Origin: Piromyces finnis
Taxonomy: Eukaryota; Neocallimastigomycota; Neocallimastigomycetes; Neocallimastigales; Neocallimastigaceae
Length of the DNA: 64,000 bases
NCBI GenBank assembly: GCA_002104945.1
Contig: MCFH01000028.1
Span: 372,001-436,000 of the forward strand
Direction: 5' to 3'
Shown here: positions 28,184-41,635 of the stretch, in pieces
Layout of the letters: every line of letters begins with the position of its first letter
Numbering within the stretch: the stretch's first letter is position 1
Position numbers and translations under genes: made by a program
Notes under the pieces: model-generated
The model's input: the letters and a program-made list of their open reading frames with translations, nothing else
Told to the model about the DNA's origin: nothing
Databases searched by the model: none

Positions 28184-29814
28184 GCAAAACCACAAATGTA
28201 GCTTAAAAATATAAATACTATAAATTAATAAAGTCATTTTTATAAGTATAAACAACATTTGTAATTGTTTTATTCTTTTTCTATTATGAAAGAAAAGGAA
28301 TAAAACTTCATTTTTTTTATAAAATAAAAAATAATATATAAATAAAAAATATAAAAAATATAAAGAAATAATTGTTTTTTTTAAAAAAAAAAAAAATTCA
28401 TTGCTTATTGATTTTCATCAAAAAAAAAAAAATTGAATTTTTTATTTATTTTAAAATAGGATTTAGAATAAGTTTTAAAGGATGGTAATTTTTAATATTT
28501 AAATTATTATCTAGTATTTGGATCTTATCTTAAGGAGAATTAATAATAATAGAATAGGAAAACAAGGAAAACTTAACCATATAAATAAACACAGAAATTA
28601 AAAAAAAATATTTGTAAAAAAATATTCTAAACGAATATTTAAATTTTTTAATTATAGATTTTCTAGAGGAAACAAATATAATATGATTATACAATTAATG
28701 TAGAAATTAGAAAAAAAAAAAAAAAAAAAAAAAAAGGCTTTATATTAAGTACCTGGTCATATTGTAGTGATGCTAACATTTTATAAATATTTAAATTATT
28801 CTATTAATATATATTTAATTATTCTTATAAGCATATTTTAAAAAATCAAAGAAAAAAAAAGTATGTGTTTAATGATTCTAATAAAATATATTTTTCTTAG
28901 ATGATACAATATTAATGAAAAAAAATCACATATTCAAATTTTATACTTGATAGTTACTTTTTATTTTTTTATAAAATTATTTCATTCCTTCTGCTACATA
29001 TAATTAATAAAATAAAATTTCAAATTAAAACTTAAATATGTGCAATATATATAACACTAAAATCAAACAAAATAATAAAATATATCTTTATTTATCATTT
29101 TTTATTTATTATTAAAATATATATTTCATATATAATAATATTTATATGAAAATCTTTATATATCCTTACATATCTTTTGCCAAAAATATATTATTATACA
29201 GATTCCATTATAGGAAATAAAGATTAAATACAAAAAAAAAAAAGTTTATATATAATTTTAATATTATTTCTCTTAGTTTATGTTCTATGTAATATATTTA
29301 TTATACTATTTACTGAAATTTCTTTATTATTTGATGTATCTCTATATTATACAAAGATACAAAGAAACATGAATATTTAAATACAATTACACTTTTTTTT
29401 TTAGTGATTTTCAATATTATTTATAATTATATATATGGAAAATAAAAATGTAGTTTTTATTATTTATATAAATCAAATTTTAATATAAAGCTTAAATTTA
29501 TATATATAATTAATTAAAATAATGTTTATTTTATATATATATAAAATTCTAGAGTAAAATTTATCGTAAAAAAACTACAATTTTATCTAATATACATCAT
29601 CTTCTCTTATTTTTTATTGAATCATTTTTAATTTAAGCTTCAGTAATAAATATTATAAAAAAATTAATATCACTTTAAAAAAGAATATTACTTACTTAAA
29701 AAAGAATATTATTCTATAATAATTATAATTATAATTTGCACTGCTAATATAATTTAAAAAATAAACCATATGAATATAAATATATAAATATGCACTAGTA
29801 TTTCAATAAATGAA
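28184..29814. other. AT-rich intergenic region
   Basis: About 1.6 kb of poly-A/T and short AT repeats. No coding exon, RNA gene or element recognised. Confidence 0.6.
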
Positions 29815-32001
29815 ATGGTTTATGAAAGAAATTTAGTAAAATATAACGATAATTCAATCTTAGATGAAACATCAAATATTAATCCATATAAAAGGCAAGC
29901 CACTACCATAACAAGTATTTCTTCATCAATTATCATTTATGGTGGGAGTGGATTCTTACTCTTTTTAGGCTTTTGTATACTCAGAACAAAAATACAATGC
30001 GTGTATATGCCAAGAAGAAGATTAAAACAGTATATGTTGTCTTTTTTTATACATTATAAATTAATTTTTTTTTTATTTTTATACAGTTAATATATATTTT
30101 ATTGATTAGATTCATTCATAAAAGAATATATATAATATAATAAAATAAAAAAAAAAAAAAAAAAAAAAAAAGAAAAAGAAAATTAAATATATTAATATTT
30201 TCATTTATATTAATGTTAATTTTTATCAAAAAAAAATTTTTTTTTTCCTATTCTTCATGAACATTAAATATGCATTAATATATATTAATATATCAATATA
30301 GTTGTGCACCTCCTAAAATTCCTAATGGATTATTTTCATGGATAAATACAACAATTAGAATAAAAGAATCATTTGTTTTACATAGCGTTGGATTAGATGC
30401 TGCTGTTGTAAATATATAAATATATGAAAATTAACATAATCTACTTTGGAATATTAAAATTAAAAATTAATATTTTCATTTATAATGATAACTATAAATA
30501 TTATTATAATTATAATAATTAAGTTTTTACGTTTCCTAAAAACAGGAATATATTTGTTTACTATAATGACTTTTATGGGTGTACTTATATTATTGCCTAT
30601 TAATTATGCAGGTGGTGAAATACGTGAGTCAGATCCAATAAATGCATATGAATTTAGTGAATTAAATGTCATACAACAAATGACAATTCAAAATATCGGT
30701 GCAAAATCTATTTCTTTTAGAGTTCATATTATATTTACATGGATTTTTTCAATTTTGGTTTATTGTTTTATTTTTAGATTCTATAATAGTGTTCGGGTTT
30801 TAAAAGAAGAATACATTACAAACATTGCTAATAAAAAATTTGAAGATTTAATTCAATTAAGAACAATTATGCTTTTTGGTTTACCTGAGGAATTAAGAGA
30901 TGAAGATGCATTGGAAATGTATTTTAATTCTCTTAGAATTGGAAAAGTTGAAAATACAGTTATTTGTAGAAAATATGCTAGTCTTAGAAAATCACTTTCC
31001 CAGCGTGCAAAATATATGAAAAAAATTGAACGAATGTATTGTAAATGGGTTAATTTTCCTAAAGACCCTAATAGGTGTTGGGAAAAAGGAAATAATAAAT
31101 CCAATAATGGAGAATTAAACTTATCAATTCAGAATCAGGAATATAAAATTGATAAAGGAAAGTATTACCAAGATATTTTATTAGGAGATACAAATCGAGA
31201 AGGACTAAAAAAATTAAAAACAAAAAAAAAAAAATATCTTTTTTTTGGAGAAGAATATGATGAATTAAAGCATTGTATCAGTGAATTTTTAGAATGGGAT
31301 TATAAAGTAAAAAATTTAAGAGAATTTCCATTTGAATCAACACCAACACCAGTTGCATTTGTTACATTTGAATCACCAATTAGTGCAGTATGTATTTCAT
31401 TAACATAAAAAAATAGTTTATTGAAATATCTATATTTTTTATTATATGTATATATATATATATATATATAATACCATTTTTTAAAAAAAATAATAATAGA
31501 TATATTAATAGTTAAAAAAAATGTATTAAAAAAAATATATTTTATAGTAGTATATAATATATTTATATAATTTGTTTATTTTAAGCATTTTTAATTTTAA
31601 TTACATTTTTTTAATATATAATTATTACATAATATATAATTTTTTCTAGTTTATCGGTGCTCAATGTCTTATTCATCAACAACCATTTAAGTGTCAAACA
31701 AAACTTGCACCTGAACCTAGAGATATATATTGGGAAAATATTTCAAATACATTAGCACATCCATATGTCAAACTTTTAAGATCAGTTGGAACTACTGTTG
31801 CATTAGTTTTATTAATTTTACTATGGACAATACCTGTTGCATTTATAAGTTCTCTTATTAGTTTAGATACCATTTATAAATATTTCCCAAGTCTTGGAGA
31901 TACTATAGATAAATTTGGACCAACAGTTGCTAATACAGCTAAAAACATTATACCAATTACAGTATTATCAATATGGCTTTCATTTTTACCAGATATATTA
32001 C

Positions 32002-32039
<38 letters not shown>

Positions 32040-34088
32040 ATTATTTACAAAAAATGATTATTATTGTTTTATAATTAATGACAAATAAAATTAACACTTT
32101 AAAATATATTTATCTTATACCTTTTATATTAAATAATAAATTAAAAATAAAAAGAATTCTCTGAATTACAAGGAATTGAAACTTATTCATGGATTGAACA
32201 ATCCCTATTATCAAAGTATGAAAACTATTTAAATATCTAATCCATTTAATATTAACAATACTAAATCATATATTTGGATATAACCTTAAAATATTCATAA
32301 ATAAATAAATTTATATATTAGATACTTCTTTTATCAATTATTCAATATTTTATTAATTTTTACAGTTGTTGGAACAATATTTAATACAATTTCAGAAATT
32401 CTTAATGATCCAAAATCCATAATAACAATTGTTGCAGAGCAATTTCCAAAGGTTAATTAATTATATATTTCAAACTTAAACAGTTTAATAATTGTTATTT
32501 TATTAATAGTTATTTTATCTATATATATTTATAAATGATAAATAATAGGTATCACCATTCTTCATGAACTATGTAATTCTGCAAGGATTTTTATGTTTGC
32601 CAATCCAATTGATTAATCCTGGTTCATTTATTATGAATTTTGTATTAAGATTGCTTAAAATATGTCAAACACCAAGAGAATATTCAAACGCTTCTGATCC
32701 TGTTATCATTTCATTAAATTATGGATATCATTACACAATCCCATTATTAATTTTTGTTATTGCATTAACATATAGTTGCATCTCACCATTAATTTTAATA
32801 TTTGGATGTTTTTACTTTATTATTGCATATATTGTATATAAATATCAATTTTTGTATATTCATTATCCAAAATATGAAACCTATGGAAGATATGCACCAA
32901 TGCTTGTTAATCGATGTATGGCTGGATTGATTATATTTCAAATTACAATGGTCGGAATTATTTCATTGAAAACAGAAAGTTTATATGGTATTTATGTTGG
33001 ACCCCTTATTCCTATTTCACTTTTAGCAGTTTGGTGGTTTAAGAAAGCATTTGAGGGACATGTAAAATTCCTTTCTTTAGAAACTATTGGTAGAATGACA
33101 ATAGAAAATGACATAATTAATAATTCAAAAAGAAGAAATAATAATTGTAGTTCGTATAATGCATATGCTAATAATTCATATATTAATAAAACAAATAATT
33201 ATGATATAAAAAATAATGGAATGGATGAAGCAAGCCCTTCAACACTTCAAAGTCAAGATTCCATAATGAATTATGAACCTAAAAAACCTGTAGAAACTAA
33301 TTTTTATAATATAAATGAAGAACATGAACATGAGAATGAACATGAACATAAAAATGAAAATGAAAATGAAATGGATGGTAAGCAGAATATTAATTATTAA
33401 AAAAAAATACTATTTAATACTAATTTATTTTACTATTGGTGAATTAATGAATGAATTTTTAATTATATATAAATAAGACTTAATAGATTCACCATATCGT
33501 AAAGCATGTTCAGATTTTGCAGAACTAGAAAAATCACCATTTTCAGTAAATAATTCATATAAGAAAGATAGTAAAGTTGATAATTCAATATATTCATCAA
33601 GAAGATGGACATCAGATGATTATACAAATTATCAAGAACCTAGGATGACCAGAGTTGATGGTAAATATATTAATTTGTTTTCTTTAAAAAAAAAAAAAAA
33701 GGTATTTTTTCTCATATTTATTTTATAATGTATATTAGGTGTTTTAAATGTAACTTGGGATATATATCATTTCCATGGTGGATATCATGTTGATAGATTC
33801 TCTGAAAACGAAAACCAACTATATTCCTATATTCATCCGGCTGTATGTGCTAGTATACCAAATCTTTGGCTCCCAGGAAAAATTAATCAAGATAATAATT
33901 TATATGAACAATTATGGGATATTTATGGAGAACCACATGTAAATGAAGAATTCCAGAAAAAATTAGAATTAAGAAAAACATACGAAAACTTACATAAAAA
34001 ACCAAATCCATTTAAAAGATTCTTTAATAACAATGTACAAAGTTATATGGATAGTATTATCCATTGGATTTCGTGGAGTTTACGTTGA
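29815..34088 (+). CDS. CSC1/TMEM63 (OSCA, DUF221) family osmosensitive cation channel
   Basis: Nine exons join in frame to 1,030 residues: 29815-30029, 30302-30407, 30524-31387, 31650-32004, 32155-32215, 32322-32451, 32549-33377, 33478-33660 and 33739-34088. An N-terminal membrane span (about 30-58) leads to the family's PPP-like/GFFSW region (here CAPPKIPNGLFSWI) and to HSVGLDAAV-FLRFLKTGIYLF, a hallmark of fungal CSC1 proteins. A large cytosolic domain (about 195-395) precedes the RSN1-type multi-span core (AHPYVKLLRSVGTT to WWFKKAFEGHVKF). The tail holds a His/Glu/Asn-rich stretch (EHEHENEHEHKNENENE) and ends ISWSLR. Family members form mechanically or osmotically gated cation channels in the plasma membrane. 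It could equally be an RSN1 or PHM7 paralogue, so no symbol is given. The acceptor at 32321 is chosen over TTTACAG near 32365 because only the former keeps frame and restores KYFFYQLFNILLIFTVVG. Confidence 0.88.
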
Positions 34089-34763
34089 TTCTTAAAATTA
34101 TTAAATAAAAAATATTATCTTTTGGTTTTTCCCTTTTTTTTTTTTTTCAATAGATTCATATTTTAATATATTAAAAAAAAATATATAAAATTTATAACCC
34201 CACTATTCTTTATATTAAATTTTGTTTATTAATATTTAAATTCTATGTATATAAATCATAAAATGTAGTAATTATCATTTCATTTCAGTAATATAAAACC
34301 AATTTTGTATAATGAACATTTTTATGCTCCTTTAAATGAAAAAGCATCGAAAATTATATACACTTTATATGTTTGATTTTCTTAAATTTCAAATAAAATT
34401 TTAAGCAAGAAATATTTATTATTTAATTTTTTTTTTTATAATTTTTATTATTAATATATACTAAAAAAAAAAAAAAAAAAAATTCAAAAGGTAAAAAATT
34501 AATTTAATTTTAAATCTATATATAATATATATAATTATAATATTTTTTGAAATAAATAGAATATTTTTCCATATTTTATTACTTTTATATAAAATATTTT
34601 ATAACTATATTTACAAATTTAATCTTTTGGTAAAATTGTATTTGGGTATATTGTTAATAATATATTAATATATTTTAAATATAATATTATTAATAATATA
34701 TACTTTATGTAAATTAAATAGATAGTATATATATTATTATATCTTAATTTTTAAGTAGATTAT
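34089..34763. other. Intergenic spacer between convergent genes
   Basis: About 675 bp of AT-rich sequence between the stops of the CSC1-type gene and the lebercilin-like gene. No gene seen; it probably carries both 3' untranslated regions. Confidence 0.6.
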
Positions 34764-35568
34764 TCAATCATCATCAATTTCATAATTATTCATTGATAAT
34801 GAATCTTCATTTTCATTTAGATTTGAAATATTATTTTCTTCATTTTCATCAATATCATTTTCATTAATATCTATATTCTCTTCAGTATCATTTTCATTTT
34901 TATTATCAATTTCATCATTATTGTTTTGTTTTGATATTGAATTATCATCTTTATCAATATATTCATCAATGTTCATTAGGCTATCATTTAATTTTACATT
35001 TTCTTCAGCATATTCATTATAAAAATCAGAATCATAATTATCTTCAAATAAAGAAACACCATTATTAGTTTGATCTTTATTTGTTAATAAAGTATCTGTT
35101 ATCATATTAGTGTTAACGTTTCTCATTTTTATATTATTTTCATCTTTCGTTTTAATAATTTCTTCCTTTTTATTACTTTTGCTATTGTCTAATTTATCTA
35201 CAGAAGATGCATCACCATTACTATTATCACTATTGTCTTTACTAATATCATTACTATTATAATTATTATTATTATTATTACTGACTTCATCTTTTTAAAG
35301 TATAAAGTTTATTAAAATATATATAATAAAATTAGTAATTTAAAAAGAAAATTAAATAAATAATAATAGTAAAAGAAAAAATTACCAGTTGATATCTCAT
35401 TATCAAATGAACTTCCTACACTATTTTCTTTAATTCCTGGTTCTGGAGAACAATTAGCAGAATAATATAAATTTGGCTTAAATAATGTAGATGGTTTTAA
35501 TGACTCTTCTTGACTTGGCATAAAGAATTTTTGGTCATCATCCTCAATTGCTAATGTTAATAAATATA

Positions 35569-35639
<71 letters not shown>

Positions 35640-37583
35640 GTTAAAAAATTTGACTATTATAAATTATATATTTTTAATATATATATTAAATACCATCAAA
35701 ATCATCGGAATATAGTTCTTCATAATTTTCCTCATTATTATTATTATCACTATTATTATTATTACTTTTATTATCAGTAGTATCATTTGAACTATCTTTA
35801 TTAGTGATACTTGAATTATCATTATTAATAATCTCTTTTTTAAGATTAGGTTTTAATTTTAATGCCTTTGGTTGTCTTTCCTTTGTTCTTTTAATAATAT
35901 CATGATTTAATGACTTGTCTGAAGACATTTCCTTTTGAGGTTTGTCATTATCATTTTCTGTTAATGTTGTTTTTCTACTTAATGTTTTGGATTTTTTAAT
36001 TGAATCACTATCCTTTGAATTATATTCATATTCTTTTCTACTCATATCCAATCTAGATAAAGAGTTTCTACTTTTTTCTACCGAGCTATTATTCTGAAGT
36101 TTTAGTTTTTTCTTAAGAATTTCATAACTTTCTCTTAGCTTAACAATATCTTTTTCTAAGCGCTTTATATAGCATAATATAATATATATAATATAGTAAT
36201 ATGTATTATTATTGCTATTATTGTTATTATGTATTATTAAACTATTTAAGAATATATAAAAATTACTTGGTTTTTTTGAACTAATGTCTTATTTTCTGCA
36301 ATTTTCTCCTTACATAGTTTTGTTCTTTTTACTAATTGATCGTAAACTTTTTGATAATTTTCATCTCTTTTTTCCAACTCTCCTAATTTTAGTTTTTGTT
36401 TCTAAAAGGATTAAAATAATAATACAATCATATATATGATAAATGTAAATAATGGAAATAATATAAATAATATAAATAATACACATTTTTATGTAATTAA
36501 AAAAAAGTTTTATTTTAATTGAAGTAATTTACTTCTAATTCTTCAAGTAATCTATGATTTTTTTCTTTTAATTCATAATTAGTATCTTGAGAATTCTGAA
36601 TTGCAGTTTTTTTAGCTTGTGCTCTTTCTACTACTACAAGTTTTTCAGCATATTTTTTATTTTGAGCCTTTTTAGATATATAATATGTTAAAAATAATTT
36701 TAATAAAACAATTAATAAGTAATAATAAAATAAAATGAAAATTCTAATAAATAATAAATAATATTTCATTTATTATATTAAATTTCAAAATTACTTTCAA
36801 AACACGAATTTCTTCCATTAATTTTTCTACGGTTTTTGGATAATCTCCAACCATATCATTAGTACTCTTTAAAGCTCTTTCTTGAACTTTTTGATTCTAT
36901 CATTTTGTATATTAAATGATAATTTTTAGTGATAGGTTTTCTAATATACATAAATTGAAAAAAAAAAAAAAAAAAAAAAAATTCATAAAAAATGCATATA
37001 TATATTTTTTATATATTTACTGTCATTAATTTTTTATTCTCTGAACTTAAATCTTTTATCTTTGCATATGCCTCATCAAGTAACGTAGTTAATCTTATAA
37101 TTTCTGCATAATTACTCGAATTTACATCAATTTGTGTTAGCTTTGTTCTTCTATATTTAAGTTTATCGTTCCCTGTAAAAATTGAAGCATTAAATGCATA
37201 TAATGCAGTTAATATACTATTATATAATAATATATTATTTTTTTAAAGTTTCATTTTCTAGCTTTACCTGTAAGAGATTGTTTTGAACTCATAGCACTTT
37301 TCATATTAGGTTTTATTGATAGTGCACTTCCTGTAAAGGAAGATTGTTTAGGTTTTCTTAAGTTAATTGCTGATACATTCATGTCGTTTGAATCTACTTT
37401 ACTTTTATTATGTCCTATGGATTCGTTACTTTGATGATGATGATGTTTAGAATGATGATGATGTTGATGCTTATTTTTTTGATATGAATTATTTTCAGAT
37501 TTTAAATTGTTATTACTTTTTAAAGTTTTTTTATTACCATTTAAACTGATGTTTGATGTATATTTATTTTCTTTTGAATTCAT
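34764..37583 (-). CDS. Coiled-coil protein resembling lebercilin (LCA5), candidate flagellar protein
   Basis: Eight exons on the minus strand give 666 residues: 37583-37268, 37172-37021, 36896-36795, 36667-36533, 36401-36267, 36162-35694, 35550-35386 and 35290-34764. A basic N-terminus with a His cluster (QHHHHSKHHHHQ, about 39-50) precedes a near-continuous coiled coil (about 117-305): RLTTLLDEAYAKIKDLSSEN, then NQKVQERALK, EEIRVLKAQNKKYAEKL, ELEKRDENYQKVYDQLVKR and RLEKDIVKLRESYEILKKK. The order and spacing (an RQEKAL-like segment, an EIxxLKxxLR-like helix, a PERDDL-like turn) resemble the conserved core of lebercilin, a ciliary protein associated with intraflagellar transport. The C-terminal half is an acidic Asn/Ser/Asp-rich tail. 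Anaerobic gut fungi have flagellated zoospores, so a flagellar protein is plausible. Coiled coils align promiscuously, so the family call is moderate while the gene structure is firm. Confidence 0.6.
35568..35640. repeat. (ATT)n microsatellite inside an intron
   Basis: About 70 bp of ATT units within the intron between exons 6 and 7 of the lebercilin-like gene. Confidence 0.93.
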
Positions 37584-38329
37584 AATTTTATGCTTTCATA
37601 AATTTCATAATGCTTTTTTTCATTTACTATTATTTCTTTCTTTCTTTTTTTTAATATTTATTTTAATAATTACTAAAAAATATTATATAAATAATGTTAA
37701 GCTTTATGAATACATTTGATTAAAAAAAAAAGAAAATCTTTAAAAAGGTATTATATATTTTTTATATTATATAATCATTAAAAAGTAAAAAAAAAAAAAA
37801 AAAAAAATTAAAAAAAAAATTAGTACATATTGTTAAAAATTAGATGCATAATATTTTTATTAATAAAATACCTATTATATTTGTTTATTATTATATTTAT
37901 AAATTTAACTAAATAATAATAACAAAATTATAAATAACAATTTTTTTTATTATTTATTATTATTATTCATAAATAAACTTTTGGTTTGTTTTGTTTTTTG
38001 TATTTTTAAAAATTAAAATTTTGCAATTTATTATTTAATAATATAAAAAGAATATTTGACGGAGCTTAAAAAAAATTTTTTAAAAATTTTTTATAATTTG
38101 TCCTACAATTTGAATTTTTATATTTTGGGATTAGGTTATTAGGTTAGTGAAATCTCGATAATTCTAATCTTTTTATTATTTTAAAATATTTTTTTATTTT
38201 TTAGATAGGATGTATTTTTTTTTTTTAAAAAAAAAAAAAAAAAGAACTTTCAATTATATTTAAAAAAATAAAAATAAATTTAATTGCTATTCAAAAATGA
38301 ACAAAAATAGAAAAAATAGATATAATATA

Positions 38330-38600
38330 TTCAAGAAATTTTAATTAAAACAAAAAAGCTAATACTACATTAAAATACAAAAGTATAATGATTGAACTAT
38401 CTTTTATTTAACTTTTAATAGGATTCAGCACCAAATATCAAATTTCATCATATTAAGATTATGATTACTATTAGTTGTTCTGATTTTATTTAATTACCTT
38501 ATTGCTTCTTTAATATTGACTATTGTCCTGGTCAATAATACAAGACATGATTTTAGTTGGAAACTCTTCAGTAACCATTAAACAACAAAGATCTTTTGTA
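38330..38600 (-). mobile_element. Degenerate LINE 3' end (old copy)
   Basis: Alignable by eye to 38785-39050 in the same orientation. Shared landmarks are GCTAATACTACATTAAAATA against GCCACTATTATACTAAAGTA, and ATTGACTATTGTCCTGGTCA against ATTGACCATTACTGGCCAAT. Many substitutions indicate an older insertion lying next to the better-preserved copy. Confidence 0.65.
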
Positions 38601-38754
38601 TATTTAATTTAATATATATATATATATATATTTTAACGGCATCAAATATTTTAAACTTTATTGTTAATTTAATTAAAATTATAATACACGTAATATAATA
38701 AATTAAAAATAAAATAAAAAAAATATGTTTAAATAAATACAAATGAATAAAAAT

Positions 38755-39800
38755 TGGGTATAATGTATTCTAGTAATTTTAATTAAAGTAAGAAAGCCAC
38801 TATTATACTAAAGTATAATAATTGCATTTGACTTCTAATGGGACACCGAGCCAAAGATAAAAATTTTATCATGGGACAAAATTATGATCTCCATTGGTTG
38901 CACTGGCCCTCCTGGCCTGTCTTATTGTTTCTTCAGCATTGACGCTTTTGGATGTTGCTTCAAACCTTTTGAACATTGACCATTACTGGCCAATAGCAAA
39001 AGACATGACTTTGGTTAGAAGTTCCGCTGTTACCGTCAAGAATGGTGTTCCTTCATTAGTACCAGATTGAATCTAACACTTGCAGAGTTCTATCCATTCC
39101 CTTGAATTGTAATTGATATTGTTAAAACTTCTTCCCCCAAGAAAGAATTTAAATATTTTACAGTACACACTAGAATAATCATACACATTAATATTCACCG
39201 GATTATTAGAACTATTATTATTATTAACTAAATTACTATTTGAATTAGAATTATTATCTTCACTATTACTATCATTACTAATATTATTATTTCTACTATT
39301 ACTATTGTTATTATTACTATTGTTACTATTACTATTGATATTATTGCTATCTCTATTGTTATTAACATTTTCAATATTATTGATAGGACTGTTGGAATTA
39401 CATTGACTGAAAAAAATTAATAGCTGGACTATGAAATCATAATGTTTAACACGAATATCTCTAAATGTTGGACAATCTAATAACCAATGCTTAATACTTT
39501 GAACACCACTCTTGCAACATGGACAGTAATTAGGACAAACTGGATCAACAAATTTAGCAGCTTTTGCAACTCTAGCATTCAACTTGTATCCGCTTCTTGC
39601 TTTCAATAGCCAGTAGAAACCATAGGCAAACTCTGGGTATTCATAACATAATTTGATAAAATCTTTAGTTTCAATAAATATATTATCATCATAATATTGT
39701 GCTTTGATTGAATTCCCTTTGAGATCTTTTCAATAAAAGTTTTTAACGGCTTTAACATCTCCATACTTCTTTGATTATTTATCAAGTGTCCTATTTGATT
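38755..39800 (-). mobile_element. 5'-truncated LINE-type retrotransposon, ORF2 C-terminus and 3' tail
   Basis: On the minus strand an open frame (about 39735-39073) reads TKDFIKLCYEYPEFAYGFYW, then KARSGYKLNARVAK, then a zinc knuckle C-x2-C-x8-H-x4-C (CPCCKSGVQSIKHWLLDC) followed by PTFRDIR. This is typical of the region after the reverse transcriptase in non-LTR ORF2 proteins. An Asn/Ser/Asp-rich repeat stretch follows, then REWIELCKC and a stop. Comparison with 21010-21390 shows that this TAG replaces a CAG, so the frame once ran about 30 codons further. The reverse transcriptase itself is missing, and a TGA near 39735 ends the frame upstream. Inactive fragment. Confidence 0.78.
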
Positions 39801-40360
39801 TGCATCATGTGTATTTTCTAAATTTAATTCAATACATCACATAAAAGATCCACTAGAATTGTTATTATTAATCTCTTTTTTTTTTTTGGAAGAAGAATTA
39901 AAAAACCTTTTGTACTAAAATAATTATTATACATACTCATTTGTTAATTCAATTATTTAGACTATTATTAAACTTTTTAAGCAAAAGAAAAAAAAAATTC
40001 CAATTTAAAAATTAAATTTGAAAAGAGAATTAACATTTTTGATATTTCTATAAAAACTATTATTTCAAATATGTATAAATTGTATTTTAAAATAATGTAC
40101 AAACTTCATAAATTTCATTTTTAATTAATTCATAATTTTAATATCTTTTATTATTTATTTTATTTATTCATTGGAACTTTAAATAAAAAAGTTTTACATT
40201 AAATAATATACATGAATAATAAAATTTGAAAATCTAAAAATCTATAGTTTTGTTTATATAAAAAAATATCAAGATAGAATTATATTATAAATATGATAAA
40301 TAATAATGTATTCAATAATTAAAGAAATTCTTATTTAAATATATGTATGTATTTATTCAA

Positions 40361-41635
40361 TTATTGACATTGAGAGTAATATTCATTAATCATTTTACAG
40401 GAACCTTGGGAACAACAAGTTGGACCGTTGAATCCAATACCACCACATTGAGCCCACATTCCAGCACAATTTCCATTATTACCAGCAGAAGGAGCAGCAG
40501 CATTTTGTTGTTGGTTCCATTGGTTGTTGTTTCCTTGATCCCATGGATTACCACCTTGGTTCCATTGGTTGTTGTTGTTTCCTTGATCCCATGGATTACC
40601 ACCTTGGTTCCATTGGTTGTTGTTTCCTTGGTCCCATGGATTACCACCTTGGTTCCATTGGTTGTTGTTGTTTCCTTGGTCCCATGGATTACCACCTTGG
40701 TTCCATTGGTTGTTGTTATTTCCTTGGTCCCATGGATTACCACCTTGGTTCCATTGGTTGTTGTTTCCTTGGTCCCATGGATTACCACCTTGGTTACCAA
40801 AGTTGTTACCATTATTTTCTGGAGTGGTTTGAGCTGGAGCTTGATCTGGGGTTTGAGCTGGGGTTTGAGCTGGAGCTTGAGCAGCACCACCATTACCACC
40901 ATTACCTTGACCAATGTAAACCTTAGCATATGGGAAATCAGCAGTACCACTAGTACCAGAACCAGTACTACCAGCTTCTCCTAAAACCTTAGCTTCATGC
41001 ATTTTACCCATGGTCATACCAAGCTTTTCCCATTGAGCAAAGTGGGCTGAAATATCAATAGTACCACAATCACGAGCTGTCTTACGAATACTAAAGTATT
41101 GTTTGAAAGTAGTATCACCATCAATAGATGGACCAGTACGAGTATTTTCGTAAACAGTGTATTCAGCACCATCAATAGTGAAATCACCGTGCTTTTTGTT
41201 ACCAACCCAATCACCTGGACGGTATTGACTGAGCCAGTTATCAACAATGTAGTATTCTACAAGTGGACTTCTGGTCCATCCATAAATACCAACGTATGAA
41301 TAATCGACATTTGAAATATTTTGTTTGACAAGCTTAAAGTCAGCATACATATGACCAATTTGACTGTGAGATTGAGTACTGTCGAAAGAGAGACCAGAAC
41401 GACATAAATAATCCTTAGCATTTGAGAAAGAACAAGAGAAAGAACCATCAGAATAGAAAGTAGCACTGTTGTTACCACTATCAGCCCACATTTCATAACC
41501 AACACCACCAATAGAACCAACCTTATTTCCGGTTTCCTTAACACTTTGACCGGAGTGGGAAGCTCCACTACAGAAACTTTGAGCTAAAGCAGAAGTAGCT
41601 AAAGATAAAATTGGAAGTAATTGAATGAATTTCAT
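40361..41635 (-). CDS. Secreted GH11 endo-beta-1,4-xylanase with Asn-rich linker and CBM1
   Basis: Single exon, 424 residues. Signal peptide about 1-19 (ending ALAQ). GH11 catalytic domain about 20-245 with [16 protein letters not shown] (nucleophile Glu127), [17 protein letters not shown], and [12 protein letters not shown] (acid/base candidate Glu220). A Pro/Gln/Ala segment ([12 protein letters not shown]) leads into a linker with six [11 protein letters not shown](N) units alternating with QWNQ. A family 1 cellulose-binding module closes the protein (about 389-424, [24 protein letters not shown]). It hydrolyses xylan outside the cell. With CBM1 and no dockerin it should bind cellulose directly and stay off the cellulosome. 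GH11-linker-CBM1 xylanases such as XynS20 are known from Neocallimastix. It is a close paralogue of the gene at 44515, transcribed divergently. Open frames on the opposite strand in the linker are shadows. Confidence 0.95.
   Translation of the reverse strand: MKFIQLLPILSLATSALAQSFCSGASHSGQSVKETGNKVGSIGGVGYEMWADSGNNSATFYSDGSFSCSFSNAKDYLCRSGLSFDSTQSHSQIGHMYADFKLVKQNISNVDYSYVGIYGWTRSPLVEYYIVDNWLSQYRPGDWVGNKKHGDFTIDGAEYTVYENTRTGPSIDGDTTFKQYFSIRKTARDCGTIDISAHFAQWEKLGMTMGKMHEAKVLGEAGSTGSGTSGTADFPYAKVYIGQGNGGNGGAAQAPAQTPAQTPDQAPAQTTPENNGNNFGNQGGNPWDQGNNNQWNQGGNPWDQGNNNNQWNQGGNPWDQGNNNNQWNQGGNPWDQGNNNQWNQGGNPWDQGNNNNQWNQGGNPWDQGNNNQWNQQQNAAAPSAGNNGNCAGMWAQCGGIGFNGPTCCSQGSCKMINEYYSQCQ

Larger units (their letters stand above)
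37584..40360. other. Intergenic region with LINE remnants
   Basis: About 2.8 kb. 37584-38320 is poly-A/T-rich with nothing recognisable. Two minus-strand LINE 3' remnants follow (38330-38600 and 38755-39800). 39850-40360 is again AT-rich without a gene. Confidence 0.6.

Noticed and set aside
32350-32366. Alternative acceptor TTTTTACAG in the CSC1-type gene
   Set aside because: It would shift the frame; the upstream acceptor at 32321 keeps frame and restores a family-typical membrane segment.
40343-40984. Plus-strand frames over the xylanase linker with repeated PWITTLVPL-like units
   Set aside because: Antisense of the GGNPWDQ linker repeats of the GH11 gene.
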